A DNA stretch of 64,000 nucleotides from Flavobacteriia bacterium (GTDB taxonomy: Bacteria > Bacteroidota > Bacteroidia > Flavobacteriales_D > Crocinitomicaceae), in contig JACPDW010000015.1 in the NCBI GenBank assembly GCA_016183815.1, positions 1-64,000 on the forward strand, written 5' to 3'. The translations under genes and the position numbers were made by a program. Below the pieces are notes generated by a model that was not told where the DNA came from, ran no database searches, and saw only the letters and a list, made by a program, of their open reading frames with translations. This document shows, piece by piece, positions 36,522 to 46,500 of the stretch; the stretch's first letter is position 1, and each line of letters opens with the position of its first letter.

Positions 36522-36580
36522 TGAATCTAAATTGAAAGATTACAATACAATCTGTCAATTTGCAATCTATAATCTTCAAT
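36522..36580. repeat. CAATC/AATCT-type repeat block downstream of the S23-like gene
   Basis: On the minus strand this reads ATTGAAGATTATAGATTGC then AAATTGACAGATTG, close to the GATTGAAGATTGGCAGATTG block at 36087-36121. The pair forms an imperfect inverted repeat around the S23-like gene. Confidence 0.5.
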
Positions 36581-36587
36581 AATAAAA

Positions 36588-37349
36588 ATGATGTTAAAAA
36601 TAAAAAACTTACATGTGTCAATTGACGGAAAAGAAATTCTAAAAGGATTAAATTTAGAAATAAATCCCGGCGAAGTTCATGCAATTATGGGTCCAAATGG
36701 AGCTGGAAAAAGCACTTTGGCATCTGTGTTAGCAGGAAGAGAAGAATATGAAATTTCTGATGGGACAGTTGATTTTGATGGCAAAGATTTGCTGGAATTA
36801 TCCACTGAAGATCGTGCTAGAGAAGGATTGTTTTTGGCTTTTCAATACCCTATTGAAATACCAGGTGTCTCAAACATTCAGTTTTTACGTACTGCTTTAA
36901 ACGAAATAAGGGAATATAGAGGACAAGAACAAATTTCAGCAAAAGATTTCATGGCTTTGGTTCGTGAAAAATCTAAAATAGTGGAATTGGACTCTAAATT
37001 AGCATCTCGCTCTGTGAATGAAGGTTTTTCTGGTGGCGAAAAAAAACGAAATGAGATTTTCCAAATGGCTATGATTGATCCTAAATTAGCTATTTTAGAT
37101 GAAACCGACTCAGGTTTAGACATCGATGCATTAAGAATTGTTGCTAACGGGGTAAACAAACTAAAATCAAAAGAAAACGCTACAATTGTAATTACTCATT
37201 ATCAGCGTTTGTTAGATTATATTATTCCTGATTTTGTTCATGTACTATACAATGGAAAAATAGTGAAAACAGGACCGAAAGAATTGGCTTTGGAATTAGA
37301 AGAAAGAGGTTACGATTGGATTAAGGAGGAATTGGGAATGGAGAATTAG
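36588..37349 (+). CDS. sufC: Fe-S cluster assembly ATPase SufC
   Basis: 253 residues, ABC-type ATPase (start 36588, or the next ATG at 36591). Walker A GPNGAGKST (about residues 35-43), signature SGGEKKRNEIFQMA, Walker B LAILDETDSGLD and the switch His in VITHYQRLLDYI. It drives conformational change of the SufBC2D scaffold. The last residues (EELGMEN) and the TAG stop are encoded by the first units of a 14-bp tandem repeat array, so the native C-terminus may have been altered by repeat growth. Confidence 0.96.
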   Translation: MMLKIKNLHVSIDGKEILKGLNLEINPGEVHAIMGPNGAGKSTLASVLAGREEYEISDGTVDFDGKDLLELSTEDRAREGLFLAFQYPIEIPGVSNIQFLRTALNEIREYRGQEQISAKDFMALVREKSKIVELDSKLASRSVNEGFSGGEKKRNEIFQMAMIDPKLAILDETDSGLDIDALRIVANGVNKLKSKENATIVITHYQRLLDYIIPDFVHVLYNGKIVKTGPKELALELEERGYDWIKEELGMEN

Positions 37350-37504
37350 GAATGCAGAATTAGGAATGCAGAATTAGGAATGGTGAATTAGGAATGGAGA
37401 ATTAGGAATGCAGAATTAGGAATGGTGAATGGAGAATGGAGAATTAGGAATGCAGAATTGGGAATGCAGAATTGGGAATGGAGAATTAGGAATGGAGAAT
37501 TAGG
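37329..37504. repeat. 14-bp tandem repeat array between sufC and sufD (about 12.6 copies)
   Basis: Unit GAATTAGGAATGCA with variants at two or three positions (A/G at position 6, CA/GA/GT at 13-14), running from 37329 to 37504. Each unit is two related heptads (GAATTAG and GAATGCA), and one unit has both halves as GAATGGA. The array starts inside the sufC coding region and supplies its stop codon. Spacers are absent, so it is not a CRISPR array. Confidence 0.95.
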
Positions 37505-37527
37505 TCTTTTAAAATTAATATAGAGAT

Positions 37528-38823
37528 ATGAGCAAATTAAATGTGGGAGAAACTTACGAAATTGATATAAATAATTCAAATCAAGCTTTTATTCTTTCAG
37601 CGGAATTACGTTCTAAAGCAGCACAAATTATTGCTTCAACTGATTTCCCAACAACGAAGACAGAAGCGTGGAAATACACAAGAGTTACAAAGATTAAAAA
37701 CACGAAATTTAAGATTTTAGCTGATTTCCCCCTTTGGAGGGGGATTAAGGGGGAGGAAAGTTCAAATCAAATTGACAAATTCTTAATCCCAAATCTAAGT
37801 GGTTCAGTTATTGTTTTTGTAAATGGATTATTTTCGTCAGAATTATCGACGATTGAGGCAGAAAACGGATTAGAAATACTTCCATTAAATCAAGACAATA
37901 CTTTCAAAAAAGATTTAGGAAAATTAATCCCCTTAGAAAACGAAATCTTTTACTCTTTAAACACTTTTTATGCCCAAGATGGTATTGCGATTCGTATTGC
38001 AAAAAATACACAACTAAAACAAACAATTCAACTTATATTTATTTCAAGTGGAGAAAACACGTATATAGGAAATCGTAACGTAATACGTTGTGAAGATTTT
38101 TCAAAAGCTCATATTACAATGAATTATGTCTCACTTGATAATGAATTGGCATTTAACAATACCATTACTGAAATTTCTGTTGGATCTAATGCTCATTTGT
38201 CTGTCGATAAAATACAACAAGAATCGGAAAGTATGAATAGTATTATTTCCGAATTTGTTCAACAAGAAAAAGATTCAACCTTTTCAATTAATACTTTTAC
38301 TTTAGGTGGTGATTTAGTAAGAAATAATTTGAATATTGACGTAAATGGACAAAATTGTGAAACTTACCTATCAGGTGCTTATATTTTAAAAAGCAAACAA
38401 CATGTTGACAATCACACAATAGTTGACCACAAAGTAGCTTATTGTGAATCTAATGAACTTTATAAAGGAGTAATTGATGACCAAGCAACAGCCGTGTTTA
38501 ATGGAAAAGTTTTTGTTAGAAAAGATGCACAAAAAATAAATGCATTTCAATCAAATGGTAATATTTTATTGAGTAACACAGCAACTATTAACTCAAAACC
38601 TGAATTGGAAATCTATGCCGATGATGTTAAATGTTCTCACGGATCAACCACTGGACAGTTAGATGAAGAAGCCATTTTTTATTTAAAATCGAGGGGAATT
38701 TCTTACAAAACAGCAAAAAAAATGATTGTTGGTGCTTTTTTAGAGGATGTTATAAAAAGGGTATCAAACGAACATGTTCAATTATATGTCAATAGTTTGA
38801 CAAACAATAGTTTAAAAGTTTAA
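37528..38823 (+). CDS. sufD: Fe-S cluster assembly protein SufD
   Basis: 431 residues. SufD landmarks: TEAWKYTRVTKI near residue 45, FKIPN-like FLIPNLSGSVIVFVNGLFSSELS, and the C-terminal ADDVKCSHGSTTGQLDEEAIFYLKSRGIS with the conserved Cys-x-His. It partners SufB and SufC. Residues about 66-79 (ADFPLWRGIKGEES) are encoded by an inserted palindromic repeat that keeps the frame (see 37725-37756). sufS and sufE, often next, are not in the window. It converges with the TraB-like gene after 5 bp. Confidence 0.95.
   Translation: MSKLNVGETYEIDINNSNQAFILSAELRSKAAQIIASTDFPTTKTEAWKYTRVTKIKNTKFKILADFPLWRGIKGEESSNQIDKFLIPNLSGSVIVFVNGLFSSELSTIEAENGLEILPLNQDNTFKKDLGKLIPLENEIFYSLNTFYAQDGIAIRIAKNTQLKQTIQLIFISSGENTYIGNRNVIRCEDFSKAHITMNYVSLDNELAFNNTITEISVGSNAHLSVDKIQQESESMNSIISEFVQQEKDSTFSINTFTLGGDLVRNNLNIDVNGQNCETYLSGAYILKSKQHVDNHTIVDHKVAYCESNELYKGVIDDQATAVFNGKVFVRKDAQKINAFQSNGNILLSNTATINSKPELEIYADDVKCSHGSTTGQLDEEAIFYLKSRGISYKTAKKMIVGAFLEDVIKRVSNEHVQLYVNSLTNNSLKV
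37725..37756. repeat. Palindromic C5/G5 repeat inserted in frame within sufD
   Basis: TTTCCCCCTTTGGAGGGGGA followed by TTAAGGGGGAGG. It contains TCCCCCT-TTGG-AGGGGGA, a 7-bp stem with a 4-nt loop, and is far more G+C-rich than the gene around it. The shape is that of short interspersed repeats I know from Bacteroidota intergenic regions; here it is translated as FPLWRGIKGE. Confidence 0.7.
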
Positions 38824-38828
38824 TTTTT

Positions 38829-40070
38829 TTATTCAAATATTACAGAATCAAAAAAAAGTTTTGGTCTGTTTGAACACATAAATTTATTTCCTCCATAACA
38901 TATCAATTTGATTAATCTATTGTTATGTAAAAATATTCTTTTCCAGCAAAGGTCATTATAATTTTCATAACCAATACCTTCATATGCTACAATACTGTCC
39001 TGATGAACAATTTTATTAATTTTACTATCTTCTGGATTTCTCATAATTTCGGAGATATATTTTGATAAATCAAAAGACTTAATATTTTCAATTTCTATAA
39101 TAAAGGCATTTCCCTGCCCTAGTTCACAATAAATAGTTCGATAAATATGACTATTTGTATCTATTATTGGTTTACTTCCAAAAATTGCTGAAAACCCATG
39201 TTTTTGATCTATATAATTCCATTTATGATACTTATTTAAAGATTCTTTTTTTTGCTCTTCTGTTAAATAAGTACTAACTTGAACAGGTCTAACAATATAT
39301 CCCTTTTTTTTTAATAACTGAATAATTCCTTTATTTCCTGAAAGATGAGCAGCTCCAATAATTGACAAAGTGGACTTTTTTTTAAAAAGACTATCAAGTT
39401 TATCTGCCATTTTAATATTTCTTTGATTTATTATCCTTTCATAAGCAAATTCCGAATTTTTTAAATCCTCTTCTACTAAACTTCTTAGTTCATCAATATT
39501 ACCTTTGATATATGCTGAAATAAATTTATTTTCAACTAAGGTAAAGTCTTCGAATTTTTGTTTCTTCTGACTTTTTTCATATATAGTTTCAAAAGCTTCT
39601 TGTTGTTCATCGATAGTCTCAAGAAAATAAGTTGTTTTGCCCATATTTTGAGCCAAAGTTTGAAGATATAAATCTAAAAATTGAGGTTTTCCATTTTCGT
39701 AGCCATATTTAGTTTTTATTGGCTTTGTTTCAGTGGTATATGGAGCTCCAAAATTATCAAATTTGATATTTACTTTTGATTTTCTAACATCTTCATATAA
39801 AAATAAAGGATAGACATCTGCTTCAAGAGCAATAACATCACTTTGGAAAAGAGCAAAATACAGACTATCTGAAAAGTTAAAAACTCTTGCATCGTTTGTA
39901 TGGAAACTGCCGAAAAGATAACAATTTTTTTTTAGTCCGTTTCCGCTGATTTTCCACAACAATTGATTCTGTGCGTTACTAATAAATGAATTTAGAAGCA
40001 ACGTAAAACAAAGAAACGTAAGTAGAAATTTACTTACGTTTCTTTGTTTGATAAATAAAGGTAAAAACAA
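38829..40070 (-). CDS. TraB/GumN family secreted protein
   Basis: 413 residues from a TTG at 40070; no ATG is available before the mature sequence, and the start is uncertain. Signal peptide: basic KQRNVSK, hydrophobic FLLTFLCFTLLLNSFISNA, cleavage before Q. The family motifs are LLWKISGNGLKKNCYLFGSFHTND near the mature start, ALEADVYP, and GAAHLSGNKGIIQLLKKKGYIVRPV near residue 265. TraB/GumN proteins have a metalloprotease-like (Tiki) fold with a GxxH and a GxxH...L-G pair; activity here is not shown. The C-terminal 110 residues are not recognised. A perfect 19-bp inverted repeat lies within the signal peptide coding region. Confidence 0.8.
   Translation of the reverse strand: MFLPLFIKQRNVSKFLLTFLCFTLLLNSFISNAQNQLLWKISGNGLKKNCYLFGSFHTNDARVFNFSDSLYFALFQSDVIALEADVYPLFLYEDVRKSKVNIKFDNFGAPYTTETKPIKTKYGYENGKPQFLDLYLQTLAQNMGKTTYFLETIDEQQEAFETIYEKSQKKQKFEDFTLVENKFISAYIKGNIDELRSLVEEDLKNSEFAYERIINQRNIKMADKLDSLFKKKSTLSIIGAAHLSGNKGIIQLLKKKGYIVRPVQVSTYLTEEQKKESLNKYHKWNYIDQKHGFSAIFGSKPIIDTNSHIYRTIYCELGQGNAFIIEIENIKSFDLSKYISEIMRNPEDSKINKIVHQDSIVAYEGIGYENYNDLCWKRIFLHNNRLIKLICYGGNKFMCSNRPKLFFDSVIFE
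40006..40049. repeat. Perfect 19-bp inverted repeat, 6-nt loop, at the TraB-like gene start
   Basis: AAACAAAGAAACGTAAGTA (40006-40024), loop GAAATT, and the exact complement at 40031-40049. It lies inside the putative signal peptide codons of the minus-strand gene. There is no T-run, so it does not look like an intrinsic terminator. Confidence 0.85.
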
Positions 40071-40102
40071 AAAAATTTTGGTTTTTAATTAATTTATTAC
40101 AC

Positions 40103-43100
40103 TTATCTTTTTTCTAGTTTAAATATTTTTTTCTCTTTTCCTAAATCAACTTGTACAATGTACATTCCATTTTGTAAAGTAGAAGTATTCCAGCTACTTA
40201 AACCAGATAAAACTTCACCTGTTTTAATATTTTTTCCAGTTAAATCATAAATACTTACAAGTATTGATTTTTCTGATTGAATATCAAATACTATTTCATT
40301 TTCAAATGGATTTGGATAAATTTTTACAGTTTGAATACCTGAGATTACTTCTAAACCCGCATTAGTTGGGTAATCGCCTGCCCCTTCACCAGGATTAAAA
40401 ATACCCCTGTTTTTATTAGAACGAGAACGTTCAAAACTTTCAGCTTTAAAAGTGGCAGAACAAGGCGTTTGTAAATCAAATGTTACCAAATAATCAACAC
40501 TTGTAGCCCCAACAGGTGCTGTGTCTGTTATCATTGTTGTTTCACCAAAAGGCACGTTATTAGGTAAAGTTTCCCAACCATTTTGATCTGTGAATCGATG
40601 AACAATATAAGTTCCATCACTAATTCCTTCATAGTCATCCCAATACACGTTATAAGTCCCTGGATTAACCTGCTCAATAGTGTTTAAATGAAGTGTTTTA
40701 TGAACTGGCGACAACGAACTTTCAACCAAACATGAATTAACTCCAGAAATTCTATATCTCCATGAACGCTGTAAAGGTGATGCTATAACATCATTAAACA
40801 CAGAAATACTATTGAAGTTTACTGTATCAACAAACTGAAACGTACCTGCCAAGGTGTTTTCTCTATATATTTTATAAAATTGAATGTCATTATATAAATC
40901 TTTTTCCCAAACTACAAGATTTGTAGTTGTTTCTTCGTGAACGGTAACTACACAAATGTCTGTTCGTCTTGGAGGTTTATAACCGATTTCATAAGCTTGA
41001 GAATGAGTACAATTGTTTCCATAATTGATAAATACAGTATAAACACCTGGAGATAATCCGTAGATGTCTTGTGAGCTTGCACCATTACTCCACAAATAGC
41101 TATTTACTGGGCCACTGAAAACACTTTCTTCCACTTCAATATTAATTCCACCATTAGTCATGTTACAATCAGCGAAAAATACAGAATCAAGTACTTCAAC
41201 AGAATTTAAATTATTCAAATACAAACTGTCTGAATAAACACAAGCATTATTATCTGTAACCGTCAACTTGTAAAATCCGCTACTTAAATTTGAAATTGAG
41301 GGAGTAGATTCGCCTGAATTCCATGATGTTGACTGATATGGACTTGTACCACCTGTTAAGGCAGTTGTGATTGATCCATTTGAAAGTAAACAAGTAGGAC
41401 TAGTAGTTGTAAAATCAAAATTGACTGGTTCAGGTGGCACCAAAGCATATGTTTTTTTAATTTGACAACCACTTTCATCGTAAAGAGTACATTCATAATT
41501 TCCTGAAGATACATTTGATAAAGTATTTCCGAAAGCACCGTTTGACCAAACAATTTGATAATTAGTGGTTCCTGTGACATTCACATCAACTGAACCATTA
41601 TTTGAATAGGAACATGTTGGATGAGTAATATTACCTGTAAGTCCGATGTCAGAAGCGGTTATTGATGCTAAACCTGTTGCTTTACAATTATTATCGTCAA
41701 CCACATTAAAATAGTAAGGTCCAGGGCTTAAATTTGATATCGTTAATGTTGTTTCACCAGTACTCCAATATTGTGAAAAATTACTTGATGAACCAGGAGT
41801 AACAACGGCAACTGCTTGACCTGTATTTTCTGTACAAGTTGTAGGATTTGCAGTAATACTAACACTAGGAGCATCAACAAACAGATAGGTTGTTTGAGCA
41901 GAAACAATACATCCATTTACATTCTGTATATATCTTAGAGTTCCAGAAGATATAATATTGTTTAAATATGAACTATTGATTTCTGTACCATTAATATTTT
42001 GACCGTTCAATCTAAATATACCTTGATCAAAATAGTTAACAAATTGAACTAAATCTATATTTTGTTCATTATTACAAAACTTAACAGGGTTAGAAGTAAA
42101 TTGAACATTAAGTGGAGGTGTTGTTGCAGTATAGGAACCTAATGTATTTCCAATAACAGCGTATCCATCACTTAATGTTAAATTGATTGCATCTGTTGAA
42201 GAAGAAGGCATACCTATGATTTTAAATTTACTAATACCATTGTAGAACCCTAAAGGTATTACAGTTATATTAGAAGTCCCTCCGCCAGTAGAGACAGCCC
42301 CAAGAATTGAAACTTGATCATAATCAGCATCTGAAATTTCTATTATACTATAAAGTTCATTTATTTGATCTGGACATAAACCAGTATTTGCAACATCGGT
42401 GCCAGAAACAACAACAGGGACAGAGTTTAATACTTTTAAGTTTGGTGTAGATGAACCAGAAAGAGTATATCCAGCTACCAAATGTTTTAGATTATTATCA
42501 ACAGACATTTTCAACGAATGAGAATCGTAAAAAGTACCTAAATTATCAATTAAATTAGACCCCACACTTTCCCACGGATTAGATGATTGAGTTACATCTT
42601 TTTTAATTATTTTTAGTTTTTCATTTGGATTTCCTAAACCGTCGTCACTAAAATTTGAAAACACATAAACAAAATCCCCAGCTGCGTCTTTAGTTGCATT
42701 GTATATATCCAAATTAAATGTAGTTGATGGATCGCTTGTATTAATATCGATTGTTGTCCCTTCATTTATCTCAACTTCAAAACTTTTATTTACTGCATCT
42801 TCAGTTGCATAAACAGATTTGTAATTATTTTTATTTCCCAACAATAGAAATCCAAGATTGTCCCAACTATTTCCATCTGATAATAAAAAACCAGTTGCTC
42901 CGCCATCATAAGCGGTCATACTTGTTCCAATTTCTCCTTTATCAAAAAAAGTCATTCTTAAATTATTGCCTGCATAACCAAAAAACACTCTATTCAAAGT
43001 ACTTGTAATTTGAAATTGAGCAAGAGATAAATCTTGTGTTGAGTTTTCTGAGTAATGAACCCATAAATTTGAGCTAGAAATGTATTCTAAACCATGAACA

Positions 43101-43570
43101 ACTGAGGGTCCTGTTCCTGTAGAATATAATAAATACAATTCATTTGGATTTGTACTTGCATGAAATTCCCAATTATTATTTACACTTATCTCATTATAAT
43201 CTGGAGAATGAGCAACTATGTTTGAAAGAACATCATCAAATGAAAAAAACTTAAACGCTGCTCCATTATACCCTACTATATACATTACATTGTTTATTCT
43301 TTCAGTTGAAACTTTAGAAAGTAATGGGGTGTCATAAGTATCTAATGTACTCCATTGCATAGTAACAGGATTAAACATATCAACAACTAATTGATCTGTT
43401 CCAGTATTGTTTTGTGAATAAACTTGAATTATTTTCCCGTCGTACATTTCTAAATCATACACATTTGTGTTTATGTTAGGATTTGAAATAAAACTCATCC
43501 ATTCAGCTTGTGAAAATAAAGTGCTGCAAGCTAATAGCAAACAAGCACTTAATAATGTTATTCTTTTCAT
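40103..43570 (-). CDS. Large T9SS-secreted surface protein with SprB-like repeats
   Basis: 1155 residues. Signal peptide MKRITLLSACLLLACSTLFS. Residues about 25-560 are beta-rich without a recognised domain. About 567-860 hold four to five SprB-type repeats, each with a pattern like CSYSNNGSVDV...WSNGAF-NTLSNVSSGNYECTLYD-ESGC. About 865-1060 look like fibronectin type III modules (TTTNLVVWEKDLYNDIQFYKIYREN). After the basic linker ESFERSRSNKNRGIFNPG comes a type A T9SS sorting domain (KIYPNPFENEIVFDI to the end). Cell-surface adhesion or gliding-type function is inferred from the repeat family. It follows its paralog by 5 bp and is surely co-transcribed with it. Confidence 0.85.
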   Translation of the reverse strand: MKRITLLSACLLLACSTLFSQAEWMSFISNPNINTNVYDLEMYDGKIIQVYSQNNTGTDQLVVDMFNPVTMQWSTLDTYDTPLLSKVSTERINNVMYIVGYNGAAFKFFSFDDVLSNIVAHSPDYNEISVNNNWEFHASTNPNELYLLYSTGTGPSVVHGLEYISSSNLWVHYSENSTQDLSLAQFQITSTLNRVFFGYAGNNLRMTFFDKGEIGTSMTAYDGGATGFLLSDGNSWDNLGFLLLGNKNNYKSVYATEDAVNKSFEVEINEGTTIDINTSDPSTTFNLDIYNATKDAAGDFVYVFSNFSDDGLGNPNEKLKIIKKDVTQSSNPWESVGSNLIDNLGTFYDSHSLKMSVDNNLKHLVAGYTLSGSSTPNLKVLNSVPVVVSGTDVANTGLCPDQINELYSIIEISDADYDQVSILGAVSTGGGTSNITVIPLGFYNGISKFKIIGMPSSSTDAINLTLSDGYAVIGNTLGSYTATTPPLNVQFTSNPVKFCNNEQNIDLVQFVNYFDQGIFRLNGQNINGTEINSSYLNNIISSGTLRYIQNVNGCIVSAQTTYLFVDAPSVSITANPTTCTENTGQAVAVVTPGSSSNFSQYWSTGETTLTISNLSPGPYYFNVVDDNNCKATGLASITASDIGLTGNITHPTCSYSNNGSVDVNVTGTTNYQIVWSNGAFGNTLSNVSSGNYECTLYDESGCQIKKTYALVPPEPVNFDFTTTSPTCLLSNGSITTALTGGTSPYQSTSWNSGESTPSISNLSSGFYKLTVTDNNACVYSDSLYLNNLNSVEVLDSVFFADCNMTNGGINIEVEESVFSGPVNSYLWSNGASSQDIYGLSPGVYTVFINYGNNCTHSQAYEIGYKPPRRTDICVVTVHEETTTNLVVWEKDLYNDIQFYKIYRENTLAGTFQFVDTVNFNSISVFNDVIASPLQRSWRYRISGVNSCLVESSLSPVHKTLHLNTIEQVNPGTYNVYWDDYEGISDGTYIVHRFTDQNGWETLPNNVPFGETTMITDTAPVGATSVDYLVTFDLQTPCSATFKAESFERSRSNKNRGIFNPGEGAGDYPTNAGLEVISGIQTVKIYPNPFENEIVFDIQSEKSILVSIYDLTGKNIKTGEVLSGLSSWNTSTLQNGMYIVQVDLGKEKKIFKLEKR

Positions 43571-43575
43571 ATTGA

Positions 43576-46500
43576 TTATTGTTTAATTATTTTTATATTT
43601 TTAAATCCTGATTTATCAGGAAAAGACACAAAATAAATGCCATTTTCTAATTTAGACAAATTATAAGAGTTTAATCCAGAAGTGCATCCAAAAGATTCAC
43701 ATTCTTTACCACTTATATCTAAAATTTGTATAAACGAATTATAGTTACCTTCAACAAAAATAGTTAAATTACTTTCAAAAGGATTTGGATAAATTTTAAT
43801 ATTATTCGTAGTTGAATTTAATTCTATAACTTCATTGTTTGGATGTCCTGTACCAAACCCAGGATTAAATAGACCTCTATTTTTGTTAGATCGAGAACGT
43901 TCAAAACTTTCAGCTCTCCAAACTTGAGCAGTACATAACACATCTAATTCTACTTCTAACATGTAATCTAAACCTATTGTAGAATAAGGAATGTTATCAG
44001 TATAGTTTGTTACATTTGTTGCTAAATTAGCTATATTTTCCCAACCAAACTCCTCGGTATATCTCCATAAATTATAGCTAGAAAAAGCTAAATTTCCTTC
44101 GTAAAAATCCCAAGTAATTTTAGTACCACTTACGCCTAAATTTGTAGTAGTTAAATGGATTGTTTTATGGTGAGAAGATAAGTTGCTTTCCGTTCCGCAA
44201 TCATCAATAGCAGATAATTTATATCTCCAAGATTTAATTTTTGGAGAGGCAACAACATCATTAAATACTGAAATTAAGTCAAAATCAACCGTTCCAACGT
44301 GTAAATATTCATTTGCTTGATCTGTTTCACGATAGATTTTGTAATGTGAGATTCCAGACGTTTGAACTTTTTCCCAAACTACTAAATTTGTTGTTGTTAA
44401 GCTATCAACAGAAACTAAACAGATTTCTTGTGTTTGAGGTTTAACTGGCATTACTGTCCATCCATTTGCATATACACAATTGTTTTGAGTAGTAATTATG
44501 CTCGTATAATAACCTGGTAATAAGTCTGAAATGTCTTCTGTTGTAGCTCCATTTGACCAAGAAATATTGTCAATTAAATCTCCATTGTAAGGAATAATGT
44601 CTAACTGAATTGCCCCATTGTTTTGATTACAGTCAACTGGTGTAATATTACCAAAAACCGTCGGTGCGTCGCTATCAGTTAAATAAAAGTCAATTGTTTT
44701 GGAACAAGAGTTTTGATCTGTCGCTGTTAAAGAATAAATTCCTGAACCGATGTTTGTTATGTCTTGGCTAGTTTGACCGCTATTCCATACATAATTAAAA
44801 GAACCGTTTCCACCTGCAACTTCAACATCAATCGCACCATTGCTGTTTCCACAAGTAGAAGGTGTGATGCTTGAACTTAAAACTATTTCGTTTGCTTGAG
44901 TTATTTCAAAACTTGCACTTGCTTCACAACCAGCATCACCATAAATTGTTACGTTGTAAGCTCCAGCAGGAATATTTTGTAAAGTAGAAGAATTATCGCC
45001 TGTATTCCATAAGTAACTCACATTACTGCCAAAACCTTGAACATCCAAAGAAATTGATCCACTTTGCTCACCAAAACAATTCACGTTGGTTAAAGTTGGG
45101 GTAATTTCTACACCTGAAGGATTTACTGAAACAGAAGAAATTGTACTACATGCATTGGCATCTTCAACAAAAATATAATATACTCCAGCACCTAAATCAG
45201 TTAATGTAAGCACATCAATTTGACCTGTACTCCAATAGACATCATAAGGAGAAGACCCACCTGAAATTTGAGCACTTGCACTTCCGTTGTTTTCACCACA
45301 TAATGTATTCGTTCCGGTTAATTCAACAATAGGCAACTCGTTGACATTTACTACTATTGGTTCTCTTGAAGAAAAACATCCATTTTCAAAAGCTTCTGCA
45401 TAAAAAGTTGAAGTTGAAAATAAATTGGGGGTTAAATAAGTATTTCCTGTTTCAATTGGTGAGCCACCTACTGCAAATTGATACCAATAGATTTGACCAG
45501 TAGAATTGGCATTTAATGTTTTTTGTTCACCTGAACAAACCTCTGTTGTTGGATCTACTGTTATTGTTGGAGAAGAATTTACTGTAACATTAATAGTATC
45601 AGAGTTTTGACAATTATTAGCATCATAACCAGTTACTACATAAGTATTTGATGAAAGTGGTTGAAAAGGCAATTGATCTACAACACCATTATCCCAATAA
45701 TAGACATCACCTCCTGAACCAGAAAGCGTTATAAAAGCACCAGAACAAATGTTTATGTCACTGCCTGCATTTATATTTGGCAATGGACTTACTAATACAT
45801 CAATAAGGTCAGTACTTTCACAGTTACCAATATATCCAGTCAATGCAAAAGTGTTTAAACCTAAATTTGGAGTAAAAGGAACACCATCAACTATCCCATT
45901 CGACCAAACGTAAGTATCAGCACCAGAGCCAAAAAGTGTAATTTCTTCTCCAAAACATTTTGTGAAATCAGCACCAGCATCTACTACTGGGACAGCATCA
46001 ACAGTTAAATATATGTAATCTTGACCTTCGCAACCATTAGCATCTGTACCTGTCAACAAATACATATCACTAATTAATGGTGTAAAAGGGATACCGTCAA
46101 TAACTCCACCTGACCATGTAAGATTGGCAGCTCCACTTCCATTTAAAGTTGTACTTTGCCCTTCACATACTGAAAAATCGGCACCAGCATCAACTACTGG
46201 TAAGGTGTTCACTACTACATCAATTGGGTTAGAAATAGCTGAACATCCAAATTGATTATATACTGTTACAGTATAACTGCCACTTTGGGTAACAATAATA
46301 GTTTGACCTACTTCATCTGTACTCCAAGAATAATAATCAGCAATGTCAGCGGTTAATTCAACACTATTTCCTTCACAAAAAATAAGGTTTCCGTTTTGTG
46401 TAATGTTTGCAATAGGTAGAGGGTTGACTACAACAATCATCGTGTCATTATTCTGACAACCATTTATGTCAGTAGCAGTTAAAACATATTCTGAAGTAAC

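Noticed and set aside
37329-37504. Possible CRISPR array
   Set aside because: Units are 14 bp and directly adjacent without spacers; there are no cas genes.
37388-37579. Minus-strand open frame with LILHS/IPNSAF repeats
   Set aside because: It is only the translation of the 14-bp tandem array.
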